This document shows, in pieces, positions 29,374 through 39,129 of a stretch of 64,000 nt of DNA. The DNA lies in NCBI RefSeq assembly GCF_001661495.1, contig NZ_BDDT01000001.1, positions 558,001 through 622,000 of the forward strand, in the 5' to 3' direction. A model generated the notes under the pieces. It was not told the origin of the DNA. It searched no databases and was given only the letters and a program-made list of their open reading frames with translations. The DNA comes from Pseudoalteromonas prydzensis. Its GTDB lineage: Bacteria; Pseudomonadota; Gammaproteobacteria; Enterobacterales; Alteromonadaceae. Position numbers and translations under genes: made by a program. How positions within the stretch are numbered: position 1 is the first letter of the stretch; each line of letters begins with the position of its first letter.

Positions 29374-29447
29374 TACTTAACCCTTTTATGAATAATCATT
29401 ATTAGTAAACCCCAGACTCTTTAAAAAGTACAGCGAACTTTCCTATT

Positions 29448-29627
29448 ATGGCGACAAAGAAAATTAAAAAACCAACATCTGCGTATAAAACAGACTGCAT
29501 AGGGCAATGCGATCGTCGTAAAGGGATTTGCGAAGGATGTGGCCGAACTAGTGATGAAATTTTTGATTGGATTATTTTATCTGATAGCGAAAAACAAGCG
29601 ATCTTAGCAACCCCAAGAAAAGGCTAA
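29448..29627 (+). CDS. DUF1289 family protein, 59 residues
   Basis: A short gene starting at ATG 29448 and ending TAA 29627. The protein has the DUF1289 cysteine pattern CIGQCDRRKGICEGCGRT, then SDEIFDWIILSDSEKQAIL. Four cysteines in C-x3-C-x6-C-x2-C spacing suggest a small metal site. Members are common in proteobacteria and often sit near other housekeeping genes; function is not known. The Shine-Dalgarno is weak, but the complete motif makes the call firm. Confidence 0.88.
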   Translation: MATKKIKKPTSAYKTDCIGQCDRRKGICEGCGRTSDEIFDWIILSDSEKQAILATPRKG

Positions 29628-29696
29628 AGAGTGTAACTCATATTATAAAGCGACGCTGGCTTCTCCTGCTAATCTTTATTATTACCTTAATAATTG

Positions 29697-29722
29697 AGAT
29701 ATTTAAGTCGATTGCTATAATT
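29697..29722 (+). repeat. Possible solo end of the MITE-like repeat
   Basis: The stretch reading ATATTTAAGTCGATTGCTATAAT matches the right end of the 41-kb element (ATATTTAAGCCGATTGGTATAAT) at all but two positions. No matching left end is seen nearby, so it is a relic or chance similarity. Confidence 0.4.
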
Positions 29723-29730
29723 TACAAAGG

Positions 29731-29755
29731 AAAAAGGGCGCTACTCTGAGCGCCC
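29731..29755 (-). terminator. Terminator of the S46 peptidase gene
   Basis: GGGCGCT (29736-29742) pairs with AGCGCCC (29749-29755) over a six-base loop; on the minus strand it is followed by TTTTT and lies 19 bases past the peptidase stop. Confidence 0.85.
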
Positions 29756-29773
29756 TATTGATTTTCTTATAAC

Positions 29774-31933
29774 TTATTTTACGATTTTCATTTCGTCTAA
29801 TAAGTTTTGTGCGTTATCTACTTTATCCATCACCCACAGCATATAACGTGAGTCAACGTGGATTGAACGATTAAGTGCAGGGTTATAATCCCAATCACCA
29901 ATGATACTTTCGTAAACACCATCAAACAATAAACCTACCAGCTCAGCTTTACCATTGAGGGTTGGTGAGCCTGAATTACCGCCGGTAGTATCCACATTCG
30001 ATAAGAAATTAACCGGCACTGTGTTCATACCACCGGTGTAATCGCCATACAGTTTTGCTTTGATCTGTTTTTGCAGATTTTCAGGCGCATTGAATGGTTC
30101 AACATTGGTATTTTTAGCAAGTAATCCTTCCAATGTTGTGAATGGTGTTGCTACTAAGCCATCCTGTGGTGAATAACCACCGACCGTGCCGTACGTTACC
30201 CTTAAGGTGCTATTTGCATCTGCATATACAGGCTTATTTTGTGCTTCATTAAACGCTATGATAGCGCTCATTAGCTGTGGACGCGCCGCTTGTAGTTTAC
30301 CTGCAAGTGCTTTGTCTTTGTCTTCTTCTGCTTTCATTACAGCAAAAATTGCTTTTGCGTATTGGATAAATGGATCTTGGTTTTGTTCAAGCTCCGCAAA
30401 TGATTGCTGTGATAATGCAACGCGCACTTCTTCATCATTAAGAGTAGAATTTGCATACATTTTATCTAGCAATGCGCTATGCTTCGCTTTATCAAAGCCA
30501 TTTTCTAGCTTAAAGGCTTTATCCACTTCAGCAAAACGTTCTTGCTTTGGCAACGCTGCATATAACTCTAAAAAGTGCAGTAAAATAGCTTTATCAACGT
30601 TTGTATCATAACGACGTGTCATACGTTTTAAACCAGCTTCAAAGCGAGGTAAATCACGCTCTTGATAACCAGATTCACGCTCTTCATTTGGCTTTTGCTT
30701 TTCATAAGCAAGGCGGTATAAATTGCGCGCAGTGCTGATCATTTGCGAGCGGTGTACATAACCGAGCATACGGTCACGCTCATTATGCTGTTGCGATTGC
30801 GCCACCAGTGTTGATAAATCATTTAACACAGAACCATATTGTTGTTTACGTTTACGGTCGCTGTTTATCCAAGTTGTTAAATCTTGCTCAAACTGTTTTT
30901 TACGCTCATACATAGTGCCCTTGTTAAAGCTTTCTATCATTGAACCGTAGTTTTTAATGTAGTTATTGTAGCCTGCAACGGTGCTTTCATAAGCAATACG
31001 CGCTTTACTGCCGTCTTCTGAATTCTCTTCAATCAAAGACACATATTTTGAATTATGCTCACGCGATTTCGGATAGCTGGTATTAAATACATAATCGACT
31101 TCCGCGGCAATGCGATAACGGTTAGTACGCCCCGGATAACCCGTTACCATTACAAAGTCACCTTCTTGCACACCTTTAGCGCTGACACTGAGGTATGAAT
31201 CTGGCACATATGGAACGTTATCTTCGCTAAACTCAGCTGGTTTGCCATCTTTACCAACATAAGCTCGATAGAAAGAAAAATCCCCCGTGTGACGCGGCCA
31301 CATCCAGTTATCTATATCACCGCCGTATTTACCTACGCCCATCGCCGGTGCGTACGCTAAACGTACATCTTTAATTTCCAACGATTTAATTAAATAAAAT
31401 TCTAAGCCACCGTGAAATGAATAGACATTACAACGGTAGTTTTTATCAGCTTCACACTGGGCGACTAGCGCTTTTTCGTTCTTCTCAAGGGCATCATAAC
31501 GTGCTTTGGCGCTGAGCTTTTCAGTCCCTTTTATCACCTTGTCGGTCACATCAGTGACGGTTTCTGTCACGTATACCCGAGAGCCTGGTGCGGCGGGTAA
31601 ATCTTCAGCAGGTGTTTTTGCCAAAAAGCCGTTTTCTAAAATATTATTTTCTGGTGTTGAGTTATATTGTATAGAGCCATAAGCGCAGTGATGATTAGTA
31701 ACCACAAGGCCTTTTGGCGATACAAATGAAGCCGTACAGCCATCGAGGCTTATCACTGCATTCATTGGAAACTCAGTTAATTTAGAAATAGATTTAGCAT
31801 CGATTTCCAGCCCTTTGGCTTTAAGAATTGATTCTAGAGCTGGCAATTGATGTGGTTGCCACATACCTTCATCAGCAAATGAGCTGCCCGAGGCTGCAAT
31901 AGCAAGGGTTGCTATTAGAGGTTTTAAACGCAT
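29774..31933 (-). CDS. S46-family dipeptidyl-peptidase (DPP7/DPP11 type)
   Basis: A 719-residue exocytoplasmic peptidase with a signal peptide ending near GSSFADEG. The chymotrypsin-like half around residues 60-90 has the catalytic His in VVTNHHCAYGSIQ, and the nucleophile is about S654 in TGGNSGSPTLNGK. The family, limited to bacteria, releases dipeptides from peptide N-termini, with either hydrophobic (DPP7) or acidic (DPP11) P1 preference; I cannot decide which from the sequence alone. With the M28, M4, M61 and M6 peptidases in this window it fits a protein-scavenging lifestyle. Confidence 0.93.
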   Translation of the reverse strand: MRLKPLIATLAIAASGSSFADEGMWQPHQLPALESILKAKGLEIDAKSISKLTEFPMNAVISLDGCTASFVSPKGLVVTNHHCAYGSIQYNSTPENNILENGFLAKTPAEDLPAAPGSRVYVTETVTDVTDKVIKGTEKLSAKARYDALEKNEKALVAQCEADKNYRCNVYSFHGGLEFYLIKSLEIKDVRLAYAPAMGVGKYGGDIDNWMWPRHTGDFSFYRAYVGKDGKPAEFSEDNVPYVPDSYLSVSAKGVQEGDFVMVTGYPGRTNRYRIAAEVDYVFNTSYPKSREHNSKYVSLIEENSEDGSKARIAYESTVAGYNNYIKNYGSMIESFNKGTMYERKKQFEQDLTTWINSDRKRKQQYGSVLNDLSTLVAQSQQHNERDRMLGYVHRSQMISTARNLYRLAYEKQKPNEERESGYQERDLPRFEAGLKRMTRRYDTNVDKAILLHFLELYAALPKQERFAEVDKAFKLENGFDKAKHSALLDKMYANSTLNDEEVRVALSQQSFAELEQNQDPFIQYAKAIFAVMKAEEDKDKALAGKLQAARPQLMSAIIAFNEAQNKPVYADANSTLRVTYGTVGGYSPQDGLVATPFTTLEGLLAKNTNVEPFNAPENLQKQIKAKLYGDYTGGMNTVPVNFLSNVDTTGGNSGSPTLNGKAELVGLLFDGVYESIIGDWDYNPALNRSIHVDSRYMLWVMDKVDNAQNLLDEMKIVK

Positions 31934-32136
31934 TTTTAATCCTTTTTATTGTTTCTATAACAGGTTACGCGGCAACACAGGTGAGGGTCAATATTTCTGC
32001 GATTAATGTAAGCGTTATAATGTAACAAAATATATAAACTTAAAACCCATGGTTAGCGGGTAAGTAAGCCAGTGCAATCAAATTGTCATCATTGATGATT
32101 ATGGTTTACTTACTATTACTAAAAACGTAGCCCGTT

Positions 32137-32934
32137 ATGCCTTCAATTTTTGTGATAAACCTAATTAGCTCCCCTGATCGATTAGCAAACAGCCAACGAC
32201 AATTAGCCGCACATGGGCTAAGTTTTGAGCGTATCGATGCAGTTGATGGCGCAACACTTAGCCAGGCGCAGCTAAACAGTCATTATAGCGCCAGCCTTAA
32301 TAAGCAAAACTACCACTACCCGCTGAGTGTTGGGCAAATAGGCTGTTACTTAAGCCACAGAAAAGCGTGGCAAACAATCGTTGAAAGGCAGCTTGATTAC
32401 GCGATTGTGCTCGAAGATGACTTTATCTTAGAAAATGATCTCAGTAATACTATTAAAAACATTGCACAACTCCCCTTTGATTGGCAGATGATAAAACTCT
32501 CTGCTTATCAAAACCGGACTAGGCCTATTGCCTACCAAGTTCCTTTGCAGCATGAACAGCAGCTAGTCATTCATAAAAAATTGATGACAGGCTGTTGTGC
32601 GACTGCTATTAGTTATCAAGGCGCCAAACAATTATTAGCTGCTACAGACACATTTGGCCGCCCTGTTGATTGTGACTTACAGCATATATGGGAAACACAA
32701 GTAGCTGGGTATTCGTTACTGCCCTATCCCTTTGCTCAAAACTGTGAGCAAGTCAGTGATATAAAATCGCGCAGTGCAGTGCGTGTTAAAAAATCTTTTT
32801 TAACACGAAAAGTTCAGCAATTAAGCAGTGCTATTAATAATCACTTTGCCACGGCTGCATTTATTAAACACACTAAGCGAAGTACATTATCTTCAAACAA
32901 TAAAAAAGGAGCCACTGCTCCTTTTTACTCATAA
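32137..32934 (+). CDS. Glycosyltransferase family 25 protein
   Basis: A 265-residue protein of the LPS/lipooligosaccharide galactosyltransferase (GT25) type. It opens with IFVINLISSPDRLANSQRQL, then FERIDAVDGATL, GQIGCYLSHRKAWQTIV and the DxD-like AIVLEDDFIL metal and nucleotide-sugar site near residue 95. It should add a hexose to a surface glycan at the inner face of the membrane. It stands alone rather than in an LPS cluster. The 3' end (KKGATAPFYS) is encoded by a terminator hairpin. Confidence 0.9.
   Translation: MPSIFVINLISSPDRLANSQRQLAAHGLSFERIDAVDGATLSQAQLNSHYSASLNKQNYHYPLSVGQIGCYLSHRKAWQTIVERQLDYAIVLEDDFILENDLSNTIKNIAQLPFDWQMIKLSAYQNRTRPIAYQVPLQHEQQLVIHKKLMTGCCATAISYQGAKQLLAATDTFGRPVDCDLQHIWETQVAGYSLLPYPFAQNCEQVSDIKSRSAVRVKKSFLTRKVQQLSSAINNHFATAAFIKHTKRSTLSSNNKKGATAPFYS
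32902..32926. terminator. Bidirectional terminator inside the 3' end of the GT25 gene
   Basis: AAAAAGGAGC (32903-32912) pairs with GCTCCTTTTT (32917-32926) around CACT. The T run lies before the GT25 stop at 32934, so the terminator overlaps coding sequence. It can also serve the convergent M61 gene. Confidence 0.8.
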
Positions 32935-32955
32935 CTTTTTAAAATAAAACAGCCG

Positions 32956-34740
32956 TTATTTTTTAGCTAGATTTGGGTGCTCAACACCCATCCATGCTTT
33001 AAATAACGCCATTTGTTGTGTTGTTGCATCTTTATTGGCAACCAGCTTTTTGTCTTTATCAAAGTCTTCACTGAGCACTAAAGTGCTGCTTTGTAGCGCA
33101 TCACGGCGGATAAAATCTATGGTCACTTTATCGCCTGCTTTGAAGGTTTCTAAGCTTGATGTTAAATCTTTGCCAACATGCTTTTTATTAATAGCGACAA
33201 TTTTATCATCCGTCGTTAAACCCGCCTGCCATGCTGCGCCATCACGTCTTACATGCGTTAAGGTGAGTAACTCACCGCTATTTTTTGCACTCGCATCAAT
33301 ACTGGCAACCGCTTTAGCACCTTTAGGACGTACTAACTCTAAACCCACTTTTGCAAACAAAGCATCAAAATCGATAGCAGCTGGGGCATCAACATTCGTT
33401 GCCCACCATTGGCTGTAATCACGCCCTGTTAGGTCTTTTAAGATGTTTTTAACGTCTGTTGCACTAAAGCCATGCGGCATTTTATACTTATTATAAAGTG
33501 CACGATGTACATCACGGTAACTTTGCTTACCTTGGCTTTTATCAAGTAAATCGATATCCAAAGCCATTGAAATCAATGAACCTTCTAAATAGATATTGGT
33601 GCTGTAGTTGCGTGCATGATCACCACCTTGACCAATCCACTTATCAAAGCTGGTTGCTGTGGCACTTTGGACTTCACGCCCCGGTGTTAATAAATGACGG
33701 TTAACCGTTTTCGTTAAGGTTTTAAGGAACTCATCCGTGGTTGAAATACCTGAACGCACCATTAGATGATCTTCAAAGTAGCTGGTTGAGCCTTCTGCAA
33801 TCCACAGTAACTTATCAAAATTCATATGCGTATAATCGTATGGTACTAGACCTTCTGGTCTATATGCTTTTACATTCCAAGTATGAATAAACTCGTGGGC
33901 TGCGGTGCTAATGAACGCAAGGTAGTCTTCACGCGAACCAAAACGATCCCGTGGGCGTTGAATAATAGTCGAGTTTATGTGCTCTGTTGCGCCACCAGCC
34001 CCTGATGTAGCGTGCACCATAAATACATAACGCTGATATGGGTAGTCATCCCAAATAACACTGCCGGTAGTTACTAACTTTTTAAGATCAGTAAGCATTT
34101 GCTCAACATCGTAGTTACCTTCGCCCCAGATCACTAATTCATAATCTCGGCCATCTACGGCAAACTTATGGAGTTCGTTGATACCTGTTTCAATCGGTGA
34201 ATCCACTAATACATCGTAGTCGGCGGCTTTAAAACTATGTTTTGATCCTGCATTGTCCATCCCTGAGACTGAACGCCATGCTTTTGGCACATCAAGTTTG
34301 ACGGTAACCGGTTCTTGGCGGAATGATTCACTGAACATAAAAAAGCCTGATGCATCAATAAATGCATGGCTGTCATCAATATGACGTGCACGCATGCCAA
34401 GCTCGTTAGCGTAAACTTGGTAATCAATATTTACTTCGGTTGGCTCATCAAGGTGAACACGCCATGTACTGGCATCCACTTTTTCCCATTTTAATGCTTT
34501 ACCATTTTCGTCTTTAGCCTCAAAAAAACGCACCCCATTAGCTAGATTTAAAATTTCGTAACGACCTGTGCGCCACGCAGGTAATTTTACATCAAGATGT
34601 GCTTGCGCGGTTTGCGGAAATTCAACACTCACATCGCCTAAATGATGCTCAGGCTGAGTTACAGCAAGTGAATAATTAACATCGGCCCATACCGATTGAG
34701 ATAATGCGGCTAATACCGACAAAGCTAAAAACTTTTTCAT
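32956..34740 (-). CDS. M61-family glycyl aminopeptidase-like metallopeptidase with PDZ domain
   Basis: A 594-residue exported peptidase with a signal peptide ending near QSVWADV. A beta-rich N-terminal region is followed by the zinc motif HEFIH at 282-286 and the third ligand Glu in IAEGSTSYFEDH near residue 320. A PDZ domain covers about 470-560 (DGAAWQAGLTTDDKIVAINKKHVG). M61 enzymes cleave N-terminal Gly or Ala residues. No operon partner; convergent with the GT25 gene. Confidence 0.93.
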   Translation of the reverse strand: MKKFLALSVLAALSQSVWADVNYSLAVTQPEHHLGDVSVEFPQTAQAHLDVKLPAWRTGRYEILNLANGVRFFEAKDENGKALKWEKVDASTWRVHLDEPTEVNIDYQVYANELGMRARHIDDSHAFIDASGFFMFSESFRQEPVTVKLDVPKAWRSVSGMDNAGSKHSFKAADYDVLVDSPIETGINELHKFAVDGRDYELVIWGEGNYDVEQMLTDLKKLVTTGSVIWDDYPYQRYVFMVHATSGAGGATEHINSTIIQRPRDRFGSREDYLAFISTAAHEFIHTWNVKAYRPEGLVPYDYTHMNFDKLLWIAEGSTSYFEDHLMVRSGISTTDEFLKTLTKTVNRHLLTPGREVQSATATSFDKWIGQGGDHARNYSTNIYLEGSLISMALDIDLLDKSQGKQSYRDVHRALYNKYKMPHGFSATDVKNILKDLTGRDYSQWWATNVDAPAAIDFDALFAKVGLELVRPKGAKAVASIDASAKNSGELLTLTHVRRDGAAWQAGLTTDDKIVAINKKHVGKDLTSSLETFKAGDKVTIDFIRRDALQSSTLVLSEDFDKDKKLVANKDATTQQMALFKAWMGVEHPNLAKK

Positions 34741-34958
34741 AAAGGCTCTTAATTCTAATATCCAGTAATTTTATTGTGCTTGAGCCTAACAACGATGATG
34801 ATAAATGTGAATTAAAAGCGATAAATTCACGCCTAGATAGGTTCGATGAATAAAAATCATCAACAAAAGCTAAGTTTTTGACTTAGTAACTACATTTGTG
34901 CAATTTTTGTTGTAAACTTAGGGCTATAAAACGTTTTAATCAATGGCGGTAACTATTA

Positions 34959-36494
34959 GTGTCACAACAGCTCGAAGTTTTAAATAAAAAACTTAAACAA
35001 GCCATTGATACTCGAATGGTTGTTGAACACGCACGGAAACATCAAGTAGACACACTGAGCAACTTTGCTGCAAAATTATCGTTAAGTTGTAAAGGCATGG
35101 ATATCGAACTTGATAACCGCTTAGCAAAGTTTCGCAGCGCCCTCACTAAAGGAGTGGATTTTGAATTATTCGCTCCGCTCATTGATGACATTCTCGCACT
35201 GCTAAAAAGCCAAGAGGCCCAACAAGCAACACATCAACGCGAACTGCACAATAGCGTCCTTGATGCAGGTAAATTACTGCAAAAAACCAAAGGCTTACCC
35301 GATGATGCGCGCAGGACTTTACGTCATCTACTCGACCATGAACTGAATAACGTACAATCAACTCGGGATTTTATCCCACTGCTTAATCGCTTAGTAACTA
35401 TTTACCATCAGGCATTACAAGTTAAGCTCACGATACCTGTCGCGCAACAAGCACCGATGCAGCCAGCTCTTGCTAAAGAACTGCTTAATTTAGCCAATGA
35501 TTTAGTATTTGAAGATGAAGCTGCAGCGCAAGTAAAAACGATTAAAAATAATATTTCTGAGACCGATTCAGTCGATGATTTATTGGCTTCCGCAATTGAC
35601 ATTATTAAAATTATTGCCGGTAATATCAGTAAAGAACGTCAATCTGCACAAAGCTTTTTAGTATCATTAAATCAAACTCTTGAAGAACTACATCATTCAA
35701 TTGTCGCTACCAGTAAACACTCTGAAGCAATGGGCGCTGAGTTTGATGAACTAAACAAACGCATTGAAGGTAAAATTAATAACCTAACGGCACAAACCCA
35801 AAATGCCACGTCAATTTCAGCATTAAAAGCACTCGTTGACAACGAATTAAAATCGTTAAGCCAAGACTTAATAGAAAAAGAACGTCTTGAACAAAAAGAT
35901 CGAGAAATGTTATTGAACAACTTCCAAGGGATCAATCAACGTATTAACAGCTTGGAAACTAAACTATCTAAATATAAAAAACGTTTACATGAACAGCGTT
36001 TCAAAAGCTTAATTGATAGCTTAACAAAATTACCTAATCGGGCAGCGTTTGATGAACGGTTTAATCACGAGTTTCATTTATTTGCAGTACAAGAATCAGA
36101 TGTTACATTAGTTGTGATTGATGTTGATCACTTTAAATCGATTAATGATAAATACGGCCATAGCGCAGGTGATAAAACACTGCAAGTGATCGCCAAAGCG
36201 TTACAAATGTCGATCCGTAAGTCTGACTTTATCGCCCGCTATGGCGGTGAAGAATTTGTATTATTAATGCCTGGTATGTCATTAGAATATGCCAGCCAGC
36301 CTCTTGAAAAACTAAGAAAAGCGGTGAAAGGAATTCCGTTTAAGTTTAAAGATAAACAAGTAGAGATAACGATTTCAATCGGCGCCACTCAGTTTAAAAA
36401 AGGCGACACGCCATTGAGTGCTTTTGACCGCGCAGATGATGCTCTCTACAAAGCAAAAAATACCGGTCGTGACCGTTTATGTGTCAATAAATAA
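34959..36494 (+). CDS. Diguanylate cyclase with long coiled-coil N-terminus
   Basis: A 511-residue cytoplasmic protein starting at GTG 34959. The first 340 residues are helical and coiled-coil rich, with no recognisable sensor domain or membrane span. The GGDEF domain carries GGEEF at about residues 429-433 (ARYGGEEFVLL) and an RxxD inhibition site (RKSD) exactly five residues before it, so it should be active and product-inhibited. The gene is followed after 40 bases by ppnN on the same strand. The coiled coil may be a dimerisation or partner-binding module. Confidence 0.92.
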   Translation: MSQQLEVLNKKLKQAIDTRMVVEHARKHQVDTLSNFAAKLSLSCKGMDIELDNRLAKFRSALTKGVDFELFAPLIDDILALLKSQEAQQATHQRELHNSVLDAGKLLQKTKGLPDDARRTLRHLLDHELNNVQSTRDFIPLLNRLVTIYHQALQVKLTIPVAQQAPMQPALAKELLNLANDLVFEDEAAAQVKTIKNNISETDSVDDLLASAIDIIKIIAGNISKERQSAQSFLVSLNQTLEELHHSIVATSKHSEAMGAEFDELNKRIEGKINNLTAQTQNATSISALKALVDNELKSLSQDLIEKERLEQKDREMLLNNFQGINQRINSLETKLSKYKKRLHEQRFKSLIDSLTKLPNRAAFDERFNHEFHLFAVQESDVTLVVIDVDHFKSINDKYGHSAGDKTLQVIAKALQMSIRKSDFIARYGGEEFVLLMPGMSLEYASQPLEKLRKAVKGIPFKFKDKQVEITISIGATQFKKGDTPLSAFDRADDALYKAKNTGRDRLCVNK

Positions 36495-36534
36495 TAGCGA
36501 CCGACCACTGCTTTTAAAAGCAAGGAGAATGCCT

Positions 36535-37878
36535 ATGTTAATACAGTTAAACCCGACAGGTGTGTTAGATTTACTGTCGCAACTCGAAGTTGATTTATTA
36601 GAGCAATCATCCACCAGTGAGCGGTATAAGTTATTCAGAAATTGTGCTCTCGCGGTTCTTAATGTGGGCAGCCACACAGATTCAAGCTCAGAGATTTACA
36701 ACAAATACGAAGATTTTGACATTCGTCTACTCAGTCGCGAACGCGGCATTAAAATTGAGCTACTCAACCCACCTGCAACTGCGTTTGTAGATGGTGAAAT
36801 TATCACTGGTATTCACGAGCATATTTTCTCTGTTATTCGTGACATTTTATTTATCTGTCAAAAGTATGAAAAAGATTTAAGCGAACAAAAAGCCATTACC
36901 CATATGGTGTTTGACATGTTGCGTAATGCGGCGGCGCTTCAGGTTAATAGCGATCCGAGTATGATTGTCTGCTGGGGAGGACATTCAATCAATGAAGTTG
37001 AATATAAATACACAAAACAAGTTGGTTATGAATTAGGTCTACGCGGCTTAAATATTTGTACAGGTTGTGGCCCAGGTGCAATGAAAGGCCCAATGAAAGG
37101 CGCCACAATTGGCCATGCAAAACAACGAAATACCAACAACCGCTATTTAGGTCTAACTGAACCCAGTATTATTGCAGCAGAACCACCAAATCCAATCGTC
37201 AATGAGCTGGTTATACTTCCCGATATTGAAAAACGTCTTGAAGCCTTCATACGTACTGCCCATGCTATTATTATTTTCCCCGGTGGCGCGGGTACTGCTG
37301 AAGAATTATTATATTTATTAGGTATTTTACTGCATCCAGACAACGCCAAACAGTCATTACCGGTTATTCTAACTGGCCCTAAAGAAAGTGAGAACTACTT
37401 CATTGAGCTATGTCAATTTGTTGAAATGACGCTTGGTAAACAAGCCCTAGATAAATTTGAAGTGATCATTGATAACCCTGAATTAGTTGGGGTAAAACTA
37501 AAATCTGCGATGGCAAATGTGCGCGATTACCGTAAAAGCCAAGGTGATGCCTATTACTTTAATTGGACATTAAAAATCGCCAATGAATTTCAAAAACCCT
37601 TTGCTCCCACCCATGAAAACATGGCTGGACTTGACCTACACTTAGACCAAGAAAAGCAATTGCTTGCCGCTAACCTGCGGCGCGCATTTTCCGGAATTGT
37701 TGCCGGTAATGTAAAAGACGAAGGTATTCAAGCCATTAAACAGCGTGGTCGATTTGTGATAAGTGGTGAACCAGCTTTAATGAAGGCAATGGATAGACTG
37801 CTACAAGCGTTTGTTGAGCAAGGAAGAATGAAACTTCCTGGGAGTAAGTATGTTCCATGTTATGAAGTTAAAGCATAA
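36535..37878 (+). CDS. ppnN: Pyrimidine/purine nucleotide 5'-monophosphate nucleosidase
   Basis: A 447-residue cytoplasmic enzyme of the LOG/YgdH family that splits nucleotide monophosphates into base and ribose 5-phosphate. Start 36535 is chosen because AAGGAG lies 7 bases upstream and the protein then matches the E. coli length of 454; longer frames overlap the cyclase gene. Landmarks are VCWGGHSINEVEY, GCGPGAMKGPMKGA and the PGGxGTxxE motif in IFPGGAGTAEELLYLL. E. coli PpnN is stimulated by (p)ppGpp. Here it lies directly after a c-di-GMP cyclase and before xni. Confidence 0.95.
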   Translation: MLIQLNPTGVLDLLSQLEVDLLEQSSTSERYKLFRNCALAVLNVGSHTDSSSEIYNKYEDFDIRLLSRERGIKIELLNPPATAFVDGEIITGIHEHIFSVIRDILFICQKYEKDLSEQKAITHMVFDMLRNAAALQVNSDPSMIVCWGGHSINEVEYKYTKQVGYELGLRGLNICTGCGPGAMKGPMKGATIGHAKQRNTNNRYLGLTEPSIIAAEPPNPIVNELVILPDIEKRLEAFIRTAHAIIIFPGGAGTAEELLYLLGILLHPDNAKQSLPVILTGPKESENYFIELCQFVEMTLGKQALDKFEVIIDNPELVGVKLKSAMANVRDYRKSQGDAYYFNWTLKIANEFQKPFAPTHENMAGLDLHLDQEKQLLAANLRRAFSGIVAGNVKDEGIQAIKQRGRFVISGEPALMKAMDRLLQAFVEQGRMKLPGSKYVPCYEVKA

Positions 37879-37892
37879 GGGCTAATATAGTC

Positions 37893-38666
37893 GTGTCAGG
37901 TCAGTTACTTTTAATAGACGCGCTTAATTTAATTAGGCGCATCTATGCAGTTGATAGTAATCAAAATAAAGGCAGTGATGAACAAATGATCAATACCTGC
38001 TGCGCGCGGGTGGCTCATGCCTGTGAAAAACTCATCAAAATTACCCAAGCAAGCCATGCAATTGCTGTATTTGATGGCGATAAAAGCTGGCGTTATCATT
38101 ATTACGCACAGTATAAAAGTAGTCGCGCACCGATGCCAACTACACTAAGAAACGCATTGGATAAATTTAAACAAGCGATTGAACAAACCGGTATTGTGGT
38201 ATTTGCGCCAGTTAATGATGAAGCCGATGACATCATTGCAACCTTAGCCCATAAAATGGCTGAAAATAAGTTGTATAGCACTATTGTTTCTACCGATAAG
38301 GGCTTTTTACCTAGCTTAAATAGTTACATTAATGTGTATGACTATTTTAAAAAAGACTATTTAGATCATGCATCTATCGAACAACGTTTTGGTGTTGAGC
38401 AATCAAGATTAATAGATTTTTGGGCTATGGCCGGTGATAAAACCAACGATATTCCCGGTATTAAAGGCATAGGCACTAAAACAGCTATAGAAATTATCAG
38501 CAAACATACGGATATTACACAAGCTACTGAAGATGAGACGTTATCACCTGCAGTACGTAAAAAGTTAGCCGCAGGTATGGGTGACTATATTACCTCTAAA
38601 CATTTGGTTGCTTTACGTACAGATATTAATTTAGGCTTTAGTTTAAAGCAGTTAAGACTCAATTAA
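37893..38666 (+). CDS. xni: Flap endonuclease Xni (exonuclease IX)
   Basis: A 257-residue 5'-nuclease of the FEN superfamily, like the isolated 5' domain of DNA polymerase I. It begins at GTG 37893. Acidic metal-site residues appear in LLIDALNLI, VFDGDKSW, NDEADDIIATLA and VSTDKGFL; the helix-hairpin-helix is GDKTNDIPGIKGIGTKTA. It should cut flap or primer structures in DNA. It lies 14 bases after ppnN; the two genes also lie near each other in E. coli. Confidence 0.94.
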   Translation: MSGQLLLIDALNLIRRIYAVDSNQNKGSDEQMINTCCARVAHACEKLIKITQASHAIAVFDGDKSWRYHYYAQYKSSRAPMPTTLRNALDKFKQAIEQTGIVVFAPVNDEADDIIATLAHKMAENKLYSTIVSTDKGFLPSLNSYINVYDYFKKDYLDHASIEQRFGVEQSRLIDFWAMAGDKTNDIPGIKGIGTKTAIEIISKHTDITQATEDETLSPAVRKKLAAGMGDYITSKHLVALRTDINLGFSLKQLRLN

Positions 38667-38735
38667 TCGCATTCTCATAGCACTGAATTTGAACTATGCG
38701 TATACTCAATTTAAGTCTCAGTGTAAGAGTGTAAA

Positions 38736-39119
38736 ATGTTTAAGAAAGTTTTTCGCTATCTCATATTAGGTTTAGGTGTATATGCCTTGATCGCTACGTT
38801 AGTCATTACATTTTATAAAGATGATCCGCAGGCGATGATCTGGCAAGACCGAGAAGCATTCAATAAACGTTATATCGCTAAGTTAAGTATAGAAACGCCA
38901 ACTACCTTAAACACTGTTTTAGAGTATTTAGGCAGCCCCGATCTCACTTTCGCTAAACGTGATAACGAACAAGTATGGCAAATTATTTTTTACCGTACGC
39001 AGCATGTCAAGTCAGATGGGATCACTACAATGGATGAATGTACTGGTTTGCTGTTTAAAAATGGTGAATTAATTTTGTGGGGACCCAGTGCATTTGATGT
39101 ATACGAGCAACATGGATAA
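38736..39119 (+). CDS. DUF3192 family protein
   Basis: A 127-residue protein with one N-terminal membrane span (about residues 6-26) or uncleaved signal. The rest matches my memory of DUF3192: WQDREAFNKRYIAKLSI, EYLGSPDLTFAKR, IIFYRTQHVKSDGITTMDECTGLLFKNGEL. Function is unknown; such proteins are frequent in Alteromonadales and Vibrionales. It follows xni by 69 bases and the next gene starts 10 bases after its stop, suggesting co-transcription with it. Confidence 0.82.
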   Translation: MFKKVFRYLILGLGVYALIATLVITFYKDDPQAMIWQDREAFNKRYIAKLSIETPTTLNTVLEYLGSPDLTFAKRDNEQVWQIIFYRTQHVKSDGITTMDECTGLLFKNGELILWGPSAFDVYEQHG

Positions 39120-39129
39120 TTGATTAACT

